A stretch of DNA of 64,000 bases, taken from the NCBI RefSeq assembly GCF_002705925.1, contig NZ_NKRE01000001.1:3130862-3194861 (forward strand). The letters run 5' to 3'. Each line of letters begins with the position of its first letter. The first letter of the stretch is position 1. The translations under genes were made by a program, and so were the position numbers. The notes beneath the pieces are model-generated. The model had not been told where the DNA came from and searched no databases. It worked only from the letters and a program-made list of their open reading frames with translations. This document shows positions 47,688 through 55,744 of this stretch, piece by piece. Source of the DNA: Mycobacterium ostraviense. GTDB lineage: Bacteria; Actinomycetota; Actinomycetes; Mycobacteriales; Mycobacteriaceae.

Positions 47688-47747
47688 CGCGACCGTAACG
47701 CCAGGGCGAAATTTCGGCGCTGATATCGCCGTGGCGTTACGCTCGCG
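47688..47747. terminator. Large inverted repeat between convergent genes
   Basis: Two 22-nt arms at 47688-47709 and 47726-47747 are complementary except at two positions, around a 16-nt loop; the arms contain the CGTAACGCCA / TGGCGTTACG core. It lies between the stop of the aminotransferase-like gene and the stop of the convergent oxidoreductase, so a two-way terminator or spreading palindromic repeat is likely. There is no U-run. Confidence 0.7.
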
Positions 47748-47749
47748 GG

Positions 47750-48730
47750 CTAGACGGTCAGCAGGATCTTGCCGTACGTCTTGCCCGACAGCATCAGTTG
47801 ATGCGCCTGCGCCGCCTGTTGGATGGGCAGCCGGGTGCCGATGATCGGCCGAACCCGGTCGTTGGCGATCATCGGCCAGACCGAGGCCGTGACCGCCGAC
47901 GCGATGGCGCTCTTGCTGTTCGGACCGGTGACCGGCCGGGCCCGCAGCGTGGTGCCGATGATCCGGGCCCTTTTGGTGAGCAACTTGCCCAGGTTGAGCT
48001 CCGCCTTGACCCCGCCCTGCATGCCGATGACCACCAGTTGACCGTCCACGGCCAGGGCGTCGATATTGCGGTCCAGATAGGCCGCGCCCATGATGTCGAG
48101 AATCACGTCCGCCCCGGGGCTCTCGTCTTTGAGGCGCGCCACGAAGTCCTCGTCGTGATAGTTGATGGTGATCTGCGCCCCGAGGCCGCGACAGAGTTCC
48201 AGCTTTTCCGGCGTCCCGGCGGTGACGGCCACCCGGGCGCCCAACGCGCGCGCGATCTGGATCGCGTGGGTCCCAATGCCGCTGGCGCCGCCGTGGATCA
48301 GGAGCAGCTGACCCGGGCTCAGGTGGGCGGTCATCACCAGGTTCGACCACACCGTGCAGGCGACTTCGGGAAGCGCTGCGGCATCGACCAGACCGACCTT
48401 CGGCGGAAGCGGCATCACCTGGCCGGCCGGAACGGCGACGTACTCGGCGTAGCCACCGCCAGCTAGCAAGGCGCAAACCTCTTGTCCCACAGCCCAATCC
48501 GAGACACCGGTGCCGACTTCGGCCACCGTGCCGCTAACCTCCATACCGATGATCTCGCTGGCGCCCGGCGGCGGCGGATACTTTCCGGCCGCCTGTAGTA
48601 CGTCGGCGCGGTTGACACCGGCCGCGGCGACCTTGATGAGCACCTCGCCCGGGCCCGCGCAGACATCGGGCACTTCCTGCCAAACCAGTTGATCCGCCGA
48701 TTCGGCGACGATGGCACGCATGAGCGCCAC
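47750..48730 (-). CDS. Quinone-oxidoreductase-like NADPH dehydrogenase (Rv3777 homologue)
   Basis: 326-aa zinc-independent medium-chain dehydrogenase of the quinone oxidoreductase type. G-V-N-R-A-D-V-L-Q is the N-terminal signature, and I-H-G-G-A-S-G-I-G-T-H-A-I-Q (about residues 145-158) the NADPH loop. No structural-zinc Cys cluster is present. The substrate is unknown. It is a single gene next to tRNA-Ser. Confidence 0.92.
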   Translation of the reverse strand: MALMRAIVAESADQLVWQEVPDVCAGPGEVLIKVAAAGVNRADVLQAAGKYPPPPGASEIIGMEVSGTVAEVGTGVSDWAVGQEVCALLAGGGYAEYVAVPAGQVMPLPPKVGLVDAAALPEVACTVWSNLVMTAHLSPGQLLLIHGGASGIGTHAIQIARALGARVAVTAGTPEKLELCRGLGAQITINYHDEDFVARLKDESPGADVILDIMGAAYLDRNIDALAVDGQLVVIGMQGGVKAELNLGKLLTKRARIIGTTLRARPVTGPNSKSAIASAVTASVWPMIANDRVRPIIGTRLPIQQAAQAHQLMLSGKTYGKILLTV

Positions 48731-48754
48731 GCTACAACCGTTACCCTAAGCAGC

Positions 48755-48841
48755 GGTGGCGTGGCAGAGCGGCCTAATGCACTCGCCTTGAAAGCGAGAG
48801 ACGGCTAAAACCGTCCGGGGGTTCAAATCCCTCCGCCACCG
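48755..48841 (+). tRNA. tRNA-Ser (anticodon TGA)
   Basis: 87 nt. The acceptor GGTGGCG pairs with CGCCACC, the long variable arm is typical of Ser, the anticodon TGA is in C-T-T-G-A-A-A, and the T arm is GGGGTTCAAATCCC. No encoded CCA. Confidence 0.97.
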
Positions 48842-48845
48842 CCGT

Positions 48846-49985
48846 TCAGTGCAGTGTCGGCGCATACCGAAGCACTGCGGCGACGCCGTCGGTCGGAGCC
48901 ATCCGCTCGTCGGTGCGTACCAGCGAGGCCCCGACCGAGATCGCCAACAGCGGCAGCGCCTCGTCGGCCCGCAGGGTCTTGGCCGGCGCGGCCCCCTGCT
49001 CGGAAAGCACGTCCGCGTTGGGGGCGCAGCTGCTCAGTGTCTCGTCGGCGACCACGGTGGCGTCTCCGATGTCGCCGACGATCAGGGTGTCGACCGCCCC
49101 TTGCCGCAACGCTGAACAGACGGCGCCCAGACCCTCCGCGGCACGTCCGGACCGTCGGCCGATCTCGGCGCCGAAGCGTTGGGCGGCGTCGTCGATAGCT
49201 CGGAGTCGGCGCCGGACGAACCAGGACTCGATGGCGCGCTGGACCTCGTCGAGGTCGTATCCGCTGTGACGGGCGCCAACCTTCAGCGGCACCGCCCGGC
49301 GGAGTACCCGCTCCGGGAGGGCCGCCAGCAGGTCGGAGCGTGATCGCACCTCGCCGACCACGAAGAACGCGTCGACGCCCGTCTCGTCGACCAGTTCGGT
49401 GACGCGGTCGGCGACGGCCCGCACGTTCTTGCGTGCGGCTTCGTCGGTGCGCAACTGCGGGTCGCCATATCCCGGCGTTTCCGCGCCGGCTGCTTTGCGG
49501 ACGGGATAACCGCCGCCGTCGACGGTTTCTGAGCGCAGGGTGCCGTGACTGCGGACGGTGATGTCGGCGCCGGCGTGGTCGACCTCGACCAGCACGTAGT
49601 TCGGCGGGTCGAAGCCGTGTTCAACGATGGGAACGATGTAGGGCAACTCGGAGACGCGCACCACCGGGGTGGTGGTGGGGCGCAACAGATGCTCGTTGAC
49701 CACCACCCCCGTTGCACCGGCGATCACCGCGCGCCCACTTCGGCCGATCGGTGGGCGCAGCTCCAGCACGGCCTGCTCGATATCGGCGGTCACGGAATCG
49801 GCCACGCCCTGCTGCTCGAGCCGTTCGCGCAGCCCGCGCCATTTGAGCTCCAGCTGGTCGGCGGCGTCGTGCGTGTCGTGGGAGTCCTCGAAATAGATCG
49901 ACGCGAACGGTCCAGGCGTGTCCAACAATTGGCGGAAGCGGTCGGATCGCATACCTGACGGGTTGCCGGGCTGGTCCGCGGACAA
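48846..49985 (-). CDS. Vms1/eRF1-fold (baeRF) protein, Rv2629-like
   Basis: 379-aa protein of the bacterial release-factor-like (baeRF) group. It has the same domain order as M. tuberculosis Rv2629: G-P-F-A-S-I-Y-F-E-D-S-H-D near the start, Y-V-L-V-E-V-D-H-A-G-A-D, V-R-S-R-S-D-L-L-A-A-L-P and, at the end, D-E-A-L-P-L-L-A-I-S-V-G-A. The eRF1-like family suggests a ribosome role, for example in stalled or resting ribosomes; no activity is proven. Its stop is 5 bp from the tRNA-Ser 3' end, facing it. A 62-aa protein gene lies immediately upstream on the same strand. Confidence 0.82.
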   Translation of the reverse strand: MSADQPGNPSGMRSDRFRQLLDTPGPFASIYFEDSHDTHDAADQLELKWRGLRERLEQQGVADSVTADIEQAVLELRPPIGRSGRAVIAGATGVVVNEHLLRPTTTPVVRVSELPYIVPIVEHGFDPPNYVLVEVDHAGADITVRSHGTLRSETVDGGGYPVRKAAGAETPGYGDPQLRTDEAARKNVRAVADRVTELVDETGVDAFFVVGEVRSRSDLLAALPERVLRRAVPLKVGARHSGYDLDEVQRAIESWFVRRRLRAIDDAAQRFGAEIGRRSGRAAEGLGAVCSALRQGAVDTLIVGDIGDATVVADETLSSCAPNADVLSEQGAAPAKTLRADEALPLLAISVGASLVRTDERMAPTDGVAAVLRYAPTLH

Positions 49986-49990
49986 ACCCG

Positions 49991-50179
49991 CTAAGCGCGG
50001 TCCCCGTCGGTCTGGTCGAAAAACCGCCAGTCGCCGTCGATATCGACTTCCATCCGCCAGCCGAGCTCGGTTTTGTCGGCCTTGTTATCGACGAACCACG
50101 CGTGGGCGTCGTCGGCGTTGCCGATGTCCTTGGTGGCGACAACTTCGCCGTGCGGGTTGATCACTCGGTAGGTAGACAT
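49991..50179 (-). CDS. Small conserved-looking protein (62 aa)
   Basis: The ATG at 50179, after CTGGGGGC, opens M-S-T-Y-R-V-I-N-P-H-G-E-V-V-A-T-K-D and ends in D-Q-T-D-G-D-R-A. The composition is acidic and protein-like (V-D-I-D-G-D-W-R-F-F), with no Cys and no membrane segment. I do not recognise a family. It precedes the baeRF-like gene by 5 bp on the same strand, so the two are probably cotranscribed. Confidence 0.7.
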   Translation of the reverse strand: MSTYRVINPHGEVVATKDIGNADDAHAWFVDNKADKTELGWRMEVDIDGDWRFFDQTDGDRA

Positions 50180-50208
50180 GCCCCCAGGGTTCCCGCCGGC
50201 CGGCGAAG

Positions 50209-51453
50209 TCAACCGGACGGGATCGTGGCGGTGATCGTGTTCAGCAGCGCCCCGTAGCGGCCGGCGTCGGGATCTCTTCCGGGTTTGCCGCTGCTGAGCA
50301 CCGCGGCAGCCAGTCGGCGCTGCGGGTCGGCCCAGACGGCGATGTTGACCAGACCGAGGTGACCGAACGCGGCCGGCGCGTTGCGCCCGAATGGCCCGAA
50401 GCGCGTCGAGCCCAGCATGTATCCGGTGCCCCAGCGCAACGGCATCAGACCGGTCGCGACGTCGGGTCGCAGCCGCCGGCATTCCTTGACCGCGTTACGC
50501 ACCGTCTCGGGCCGCATGATCCGGACCCCGTCCAGTTCGCCGCCGCGGCGCAGGATCTCCATGAACCGCGACAGCTCGTCAGCGGTAGAGACGGTGTTGG
50601 ACGACGGGACGATGGTGCTCAGAAACAGCGGCTGGTTGGTGTACGGGATGACCTCATGCACGGTTCCGCCGATCGCCTTGCGGAAGGCCGCGGCGATCAC
50701 CGGCGGCAACGGCCGCCCGGTGGCGTGGCTGGGCGCGACCAGCGGGAGGTCCTTCTTGGCGACACCGAAGTTGGTCCACCGGAAGCCCAGCGGGTCGAGG
50801 ATCTCGGCGGCCAGGATGTCGCGGATTTCCTTACCGGTGGCTCGCCAGACGATTTCGCGCATCAGCGGGCCCCAGGTCAGCGCGTGGTACATGTGAACCA
50901 GCCCGGGCCGGTAGAGCGGCCGCAATTCGCCGAGCTTTTCTAGGGCGTACTCGTGGTCGTCGGCCTTGGTGACGTCGGGCCGGGGGCCGGTGGGAAACGG
51001 GACGCCGGCGCTGTGGGTCAGCACGTGGCGGATGGTGGTGCGGTACTTGCCGTGGCTGGTGTAGGTGGGTAGGTACTCGCAGACGCGGTCGTCGAGGCTG
51101 AAGTGGCCCTGCTCGGCGAGCAGGTGCACGACGGTCGCGGTGATGGCCTTGGCCGACGAGTAGGCGCAGAACGGGGTGTCGGTGGTGACCGGAATCTTCT
51201 CCGCGTCGGGTGCATCGGTCGGAGCGTTGCCCCAGCCATGGCCGATCGCCCGGTTGAGCACCACGTTTCCGTTGTGCCGCAGGCACACCTGGATAGCGGG
51301 GTGCATTCCGGCCTGGTACCAGTGGCGGGCGGCCTGCCAGATCCGTTCGACGGCCGTGGTGTCGATGTCGGAGTGGTCTTCGTCGGCGATCGCCGTCACG
51401 GCGTCCAGGTCGGTGGGGACGCGGATCTTTCCGTCGGGGGTCATCTCTGCCAC
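50209..51453 (-). CDS. lipE: Esterase/beta-lactamase-fold hydrolase LipE
   Basis: 414-aa serine hydrolase of the beta-lactamase/esterase class C fold. The nucleophile motif S-x-x-K is in Y-S-S-A-K-A-I-T, the second motif is the Y-x-x segment in M-Y-H-A-L-T-W-G, and H-L-G-L-V is near the end. Length and context match M. tuberculosis LipE (Rv3775), next to echA21. No signal peptide. Confidence 0.92.
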   Translation of the reverse strand: MAEMTPDGKIRVPTDLDAVTAIADEDHSDIDTTAVERIWQAARHWYQAGMHPAIQVCLRHNGNVVLNRAIGHGWGNAPTDAPDAEKIPVTTDTPFCAYSSAKAITATVVHLLAEQGHFSLDDRVCEYLPTYTSHGKYRTTIRHVLTHSAGVPFPTGPRPDVTKADDHEYALEKLGELRPLYRPGLVHMYHALTWGPLMREIVWRATGKEIRDILAAEILDPLGFRWTNFGVAKKDLPLVAPSHATGRPLPPVIAAAFRKAIGGTVHEVIPYTNQPLFLSTIVPSSNTVSTADELSRFMEILRRGGELDGVRIMRPETVRNAVKECRRLRPDVATGLMPLRWGTGYMLGSTRFGPFGRNAPAAFGHLGLVNIAVWADPQRRLAAAVLSSGKPGRDPDAGRYGALLNTITATIPSG

Positions 51454-51486
51454 CTTCGCGAGGGTACGTGGCTGTAGCGGCAGGGC

Positions 51487-52311
51487 TTACTCCCCGGTGA
51501 ACTGCGGCGGCCGCTTGGCGAAGATCGCCGAGATGCCCTCGGTCAGGTCCTTCGACGGCAGGAACGCGGCGTTCCACGCGGCGACATAGCGCAGGCTCTC
51601 CGACACGGCGGATATGCGTTGCTGGTCGAGGACATCCTTGATGCCGTGCACGGTCAGCGGCGGGTTTTCGGCGATCTCGGCGGCTGTGGCGTGCGCCGCG
51701 GCCAGCGTGGCGTCGGCATCCGGGTAGACGTCGTTGACCAGGCCGATCTTCTCGGCGCGGGCAGCTTCGATGTCGCGGCCCGTCAGCGCCAGTTCGCGTA
51801 GGTGGCCGTCGTTCAAGATCAGCGGCAGCCGGGCGAGGCTGCCGACGTCGGCGACGATGGCCAGTTTGACCTCGCGCACCGAGAACTTGGCGTCGGCGCT
51901 GGCGTAGCGGATGTCCACCGCCGAGATCAGGTCGACGCCGCCGCCGATGCACCAGCCGTGTACCGCCGCGATGGTGGGGGTGCGGCAGTCGGCGACCGCG
52001 CTGATCGCGTTCTGCATGCGCTTGATCTCGGCGTGGAACTCCGCGCGGGGGCCCGCCAGGGCGTCGCCGGACAGCAGCGGGGTGAACGAGCCGCCCATCG
52101 CCGGGACGTCGAGGCCGTAGCTGAAGTTCTTGCCGGAGCCGGTGATCACGATGGCCCGCACCTCGCGGTCGGCGTCCAGCTTTGCGAACACTTCGGGCAT
52201 CTCCGACCAGAACGCCGGGCCCATCGCATTTCCCTTACCCGGCCCGATCAGGGTCACCTGCGCGACCCGGTCCTTGATGTCGACGGTGACGGATTCGTAT
52301 GTTTCGCCCAT
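51487..52311 (-). CDS. echA21: Enoyl-CoA hydratase/isomerase EchA21
   Basis: 274-aa crotonase-fold enzyme. The oxyanion segments are G-L-D-V-P-A-M-G-G and W-C-I-G-G-G-V-D-L-I, and the Asp of S-A-V-D-I-R-Y-A-S is the residue used by dienoyl-CoA isomerases. The frame is open to 52404, but the ATG at 52311 (M-G-E-T-Y-E-S) matches the family start. It lies 33 bp upstream of lipE on the same strand and is divergent from the DinB-like gene, with 23 bp between start codons. Confidence 0.92.
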   Translation of the reverse strand: MGETYESVTVDIKDRVAQVTLIGPGKGNAMGPAFWSEMPEVFAKLDADREVRAIVITGSGKNFSYGLDVPAMGGSFTPLLSGDALAGPRAEFHAEIKRMQNAISAVADCRTPTIAAVHGWCIGGGVDLISAVDIRYASADAKFSVREVKLAIVADVGSLARLPLILNDGHLRELALTGRDIEAARAEKIGLVNDVYPDADATLAAAHATAAEIAENPPLTVHGIKDVLDQQRISAVSESLRYVAAWNAAFLPSKDLTEGISAIFAKRPPQFTGE

Positions 52312-52334
52312 GCCGAGACCGTAGCGTGGCGAGT

Positions 52335-52919
52335 ATGCCCTCGGATTTGCGACCCGGACCAGATTCTCCACCGACCGACGAGCTGCAAAGCGCCGAGGCC
52401 TCACTCGGGGTCCTGCAGCAGGTGTTGCACACCATCGCCGCCGACGACCGGGCCAAGCAGACGCCGTGCACCGAGTACGACGTGAAGGGGCTGACCGGGC
52501 ATCTGCTCAACTCGATCATGGTCCTCGGCGGCATGGTCGACGCGGAATTCTCCATGCGAGAGGACACCGACTCGGTGGAGCGTCTGGTGATCGGCGCGGC
52601 GCGGCCGGCGTTGGATGCCTGGCACCGGCACGGGCTGGAAGGTGAGGTGTCGCTGGGTCTGGGTTCGATGTCCGCCAGGGTGGCGGTGTCAGTCTTTTCG
52701 ATCGAATTCCTGGTCCACGCCTGGGATTACGCCACCGCAGTGGGACGTGAGGTGCGCGTGGCCGATTCGTTGGCCGAGTACGTGCTGGGATTGGCGCACA
52801 CGCTGATCAAGCCGCATGAACGCAGCGCAGCCGGATTTGACGCGCCGGTCGAGGTTCCCGAGCACGCCGGCGCGCTGGATCGGCTCATCGCCTTCACGGG
52901 CCGCAACCCGGCCCGATAG
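52335..52919 (+). CDS. DinB/mycothiol-dependent maleylpyruvate isomerase-like protein (Rv3773c homologue)
   Basis: 194-aa protein with the four-helix DinB-type fold: P-C-T-E-Y-D-V-K-G-L-T-G-H-L-L-N-S holds one metal His, and F-L-V-H-A-W-D-Y-A-T the others. This is the TIGR03086-type group often linked to mycothiol-dependent reactions; substrate unknown. The ATG at 52335 gives the length of the M. tuberculosis protein. It overlaps the convergent hisC2 by 26 bp. Confidence 0.88.
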   Translation: MPSDLRPGPDSPPTDELQSAEASLGVLQQVLHTIAADDRAKQTPCTEYDVKGLTGHLLNSIMVLGGMVDAEFSMREDTDSVERLVIGAARPALDAWHRHGLEGEVSLGLGSMSARVAVSVFSIEFLVHAWDYATAVGREVRVADSLAEYVLGLAHTLIKPHERSAAGFDAPVEVPEHAGALDRLIAFTGRNPAR

Positions 52920-53994
52920 CTGTCACGGGATCGACTGAGCGTTGGCTTTCCCCCCAGCTGCGCGCGAACCGCAGCAGGGCGTCGTTTTCGTCCGGCGCAC
53001 CTATGGTGACCCGGACACCGTCGGGGCTCATGGGGCGCACCACGATGCGCGCGGCGGCCGCGTTTTCCACGAAGTCGCGAGTGCGCGCTCCCAGCGGCAG
53101 CCAGACGAAGTTGGCCTGCGGTGGCGGCAAGGAGAACCCGGCGTCGCGCAGCGCCGCAGTCACCCGGGTGCGCTCGGCGACCACCGCGTCGGTGCGGGCC
53201 AGCAGTTCGTCGGCGGCAGCCAGCGAGGCGATGGCGGCCGCCTGCGCGATGCTCGACACGGTGAACGGCACGTAGACCTTGTCCAGCGCGACGATCACGT
53301 CCGGGTGGCCGATCGCATACCCGACGCGTAAACCAGCCAGCCCGTACGCCTTCGAGAAGGTTCGCATCACCACCACGTTGTCGTGGGCGCGTACCAGCTC
53401 CAGGCTGTCGGGGGCCATGCCGTCGCGGACGTATTCCACGTAGGCCTCGTCGATCGCGATCAGGATGTGTGGCGGAACCGCCTTGACGAAATCGGCCAGG
53501 CCATCCGGGGGAACAACGGTCGACGTCGGGTTGTTCGGATTGCAGACGAAGATCAGCCGGGTGCGGTCGGTGACCGCGGCGAGCATCGCCTCCAGGTCGT
53601 ACGTGTGGTTGGTCAACGGCACCGGGACGGCGGTCGCGCCCGCGACCGCTACCTGCGGCGGGTAGAGCTCGAAGCTGCGCCATCCGAAGATCACCTCGCC
53701 GCCCACCGAGGCGACGATTTGAACCAGCTGCTGGCACAGGCTGACCGAACCGCACCCGACGGCGACCTGCTCTGGAGCGACGTCCACGTGCTTGGCCAAC
53801 GCCGCCTTCAGCTCGACACACCCGTTGTCCGGGTAGCGGTTGATCGAGTCGGTGGCCTGTTCGATGGCCGTGCGAACGCTGGGCAGCGGGCCGAACACGG
53901 TCTCGTTGCTGGCCAGTTTGATCGCACCCGGCACGGTCTTACCGGGGACATAGACTGGCAGCCCGTCCAGCACGGGTCGCAGGCGGGCAGGCAC
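52894..53994 (-). CDS. hisC2: Aromatic/histidinol-phosphate aminotransferase HisC2
   Basis: 366-aa class I/II PLP aminotransferase with S-N-E-T-V-F-G-P, C-N-P-N-N-P-T-S-T, D-E-A-Y-V-E-Y and the lysine motif F-S-K-A-Y-G-L-A-G-L-R. The M. tuberculosis homologue (Rv3772) acts in phenylalanine and tyrosine synthesis. I use the GTG at 53994 (P-A-R-L-R-P-V-L follows), which aligns with the M. tuberculosis start; the frame is open to 54135. Confidence 0.93.
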   Translation of the reverse strand: MPARLRPVLDGLPVYVPGKTVPGAIKLASNETVFGPLPSVRTAIEQATDSINRYPDNGCVELKAALAKHVDVAPEQVAVGCGSVSLCQQLVQIVASVGGEVIFGWRSFELYPPQVAVAGATAVPVPLTNHTYDLEAMLAAVTDRTRLIFVCNPNNPTSTVVPPDGLADFVKAVPPHILIAIDEAYVEYVRDGMAPDSLELVRAHDNVVVMRTFSKAYGLAGLRVGYAIGHPDVIVALDKVYVPFTVSSIAQAAAIASLAAADELLARTDAVVAERTRVTAALRDAGFSLPPPQANFVWLPLGARTRDFVENAAAARIVVRPMSPDGVRVTIGAPDENDALLRFARSWGESQRSVDPVTAIGPGCGP

Positions 53995-54078
53995 GTCGAC
54001 AGCATATGTGGCAGCTGTGTACGCTAAGCGTCCGGCGGCTCCGGGTGGCCCGGTATCGGGTACCCTCAGGAAGTCCAA

Positions 54079-54167
54079 GGAGGCGTGCCAGAGCGGCCGA
54101 ATGGGGCTCACTGCTAATGAGTTGTCCCCCTTCAAGGGGACCGGAGGTTCAAATCCTCTCGCCTCCG
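54079..54167 (+). tRNA. tRNA-Ser (anticodon GCT)
   Basis: 89 nt. The acceptor GGAGGCG pairs with CGCCTCC, the anticodon GCT is in C-T-G-C-T-A-A, the variable arm is long (GTCCCCCTTCAAGGGGAC), and the T arm is GGAGGTTCAAATCCTC. Confidence 0.97.
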
Positions 54168-54200
54168 CTGGACCCTTCCGGGGAACACAACTGAAGACAT

Positions 54201-54273
54201 GCGCCCGTAGCTCAACGGATAGAGCATCTGACTACGGATCAGAAGGTTGGGAGTTCGAATCTCTTCGGGCGCG
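54201..54273 (+). tRNA. tRNA-Arg (anticodon ACG)
   Basis: 73 nt. The acceptor GCGCCCG pairs with CGGGCGC, the anticodon arm is CTGACTACGGATCAG, and the T arm is GGGAGTTCGAATCTCTT. Its 3' 45 nt are repeated at 58039-58086, so this tRNA is the integration target of the small island that follows and keeps its full sequence. Confidence 0.98.
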
Positions 54274-54276
54274 CTC
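54229..54276 (+). repeat. Attachment-site direct repeat, left copy (inside tRNA-Arg)
   Basis: 48 bp running from the anticodon arm to just past the 3' end of tRNA-Arg; identical to 58039-58086. Together they bound about 3.8 kb of foreign-looking DNA, the pattern left by a tyrosine-integrase element. Confidence 0.93.
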
Positions 54277-54404
54277 ATTAAAACGTCATCTGACGTGCGC
54301 TTACGCTGAACCTCGTCCGTGTGATTCAGGCTTGTCCACACCCTCGATGTCACACGATGCCACAACGGCACCCAAAGTTTGTCCTGCGAGGCGCAGTGCG
54401 TCGT

Positions 54405-54677
54405 CCTGTGAGTGTGCGCCGCCAACCCGGCCACGATCACCACCGCCACATCGGCGCGGCGCAGCAACGCCGCCACCGGCAACAACACGTGGGTCACGCC
54501 GCAGCCGGTGCACCGCGACCGGCGAGGACACAACCACACCGGCCCGTCCGGGCCTCGAAGCTGCCGCGGCCTGGCCCACCCCCAACCCGCCAACACACCA
54601 CTACACGCCGGGCAACTCAGCTCACCCGCTGCCAACCTGCGCTCGACTTGATCGACATCCGCCTCTACGGTGACCAC
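54405..54677 (-). pseudogene. DUF6431-type (transposase-associated) protein, truncated
   Basis: The GTG at 54677, with GGAGG 5 nt upstream, opens a Cys-rich N-terminal domain (C-P-A-C-S-G-V-L, C-P-R-R-S-R-C-T-G-C-G) and continues through L-L-R-R-A-D-V-A-V-V-I-V-A-G-L-A-A-H-T. This is the DUF6431 layout found with actinobacterial mobile elements. After about residue 90 similarity stops, and the frame runs antisense through tRNA-Arg to 54132. The gene was therefore cut off, probably at or near the integration junction. Confidence 0.6.
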
Positions 54678-54964
54678 TGCGCCTCCAAGCGCAACAGACG
54701 GCCCTCCCGAAAGACTCCGCCAGAGACATGCCGGGAGGGCCGTCGCCTACAACGACGTGATCACCATGCCGCCCCGACACCACAAGCACCAACCCAGCTA
54801 CGATCCGTCGGCGAGCTGCTCACCGTCAACGCCGGATCACAACCCCCTGATGCTCAACCCGAATGCCTCCGAACACATTGTGAGCATCCTCATTCGCGTT
54901 GTGCGCGCTCTGATGCAACACAAACACCGTTACCTGAAATGTGAGTGTTTGTATGACTGGCATT

Positions 54965-55426
54965 TCAGGCAGCCCGTCCTTTCGGGTGGGCACTCCGTTC
55001 AGAAACGGTTCCGGTTTCATTGCCACCCGCTGTGCCCGAAGGCTGGGTCTTACGGTCGGCTCCACCGGTAACGACGCCGGTACTCGGCGCCGTAGCCTTG
55101 AGCGCATGACGCGTCAAATTGATAGCGGCGTTACGGTCTCGGTCGATCACAAGGCCGCAGTGCTGGCAGTGATACACCCGTTCGGCCAGGTGCAGTTTGG
55201 TTTTCACCACACCACAGCCGGAACACATTTTTGAGCTGGGCAACCATCTGTCGGCTTTGACCAGATGCGATCCATACCAGCGTGTTTTGTAGTCGAGTTG
55301 GCGAAACATCTCCCCAAGGCCGGCATCAGCCAATCCCCGGTTGAGTCCGGTTTTGGCGGCGGCGCCGTTGGGCAGGAACGCGCCGCGATTGTCGGGGTCG
55401 GGTTTGGGTTTCGGGCGGCGCATCAT
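54965..55426 (-). pseudogene. TnpB (IS607/IS605-type) C-terminal remnant
   Basis: The frame carries the TnpB end: L-N-R-G-L-A-D-A-G-L-G-E-M-F-R-Q-L, then the zinc ribbon M-C-S-G-C-G with Y-H-C-Q-H-C-G, and the last catalytic Asp segment D-R-D-R-N-A-A-I-N-L. The first two thirds of TnpB, including the other catalytic residues, are absent. Not active as a guided nuclease. Confidence 0.85.
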
Positions 55427-55557
55427 GTTCTTGACCGCCAGTGTATCGTTCCCGACGCCAACCGCCGATACCGCACCGGCATCCGATCCTCACACACCCA
55501 CGCATACGCCGTCTGCGGATGCACACCCACCGACCGCGCCCACGCCGCCAACTTCAC
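55423..55557 (-). pseudogene. IS607-type TnpA resolvase N-terminal HTH remnant
   Basis: The GTG at 55557 opens V-K-L-A-A-W-A-R-S-V-G-V-H-P-Q-T-A-Y-A-W-V, the MerR-like HTH of IS607 serine resolvases. After about 37 residues the frame ends in unrelated sequence and runs out of frame into the TnpB remnant. An internal deletion of an IS607 element therefore joined the tnpA start to the tnpB end. Confidence 0.7.
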
Positions 55558-55744
55558 ACCGGCTAATCAAACATACATTCACTCACAAACACGTACATTT
55601 ACGCGCGTCTTGCCGAACAATTCGCAACCCCCGCACGATGTGTCACGCGCGTATGCGCGGGCGCTATGTGTGTCGCTGCGACGCGTGTGGTCGCGTCCCG
55701 TTGTTCATGGCGAGCCCTCTCCGCTCCGCTGGTAACTTCCCCAC

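Noticed and set aside
54132..54404. Coding continuation of the DUF6431-like frame through tRNA-Arg
   Set aside because: The extra residues are only the antisense translation of the tRNA genes and flank; the real domain ends near 54405.
54965..55557. An active TnpB nuclease with its guide RNA
   Set aside because: Only the last part of TnpB remains, fused out of frame to a TnpA start, so no functional nuclease can be made.
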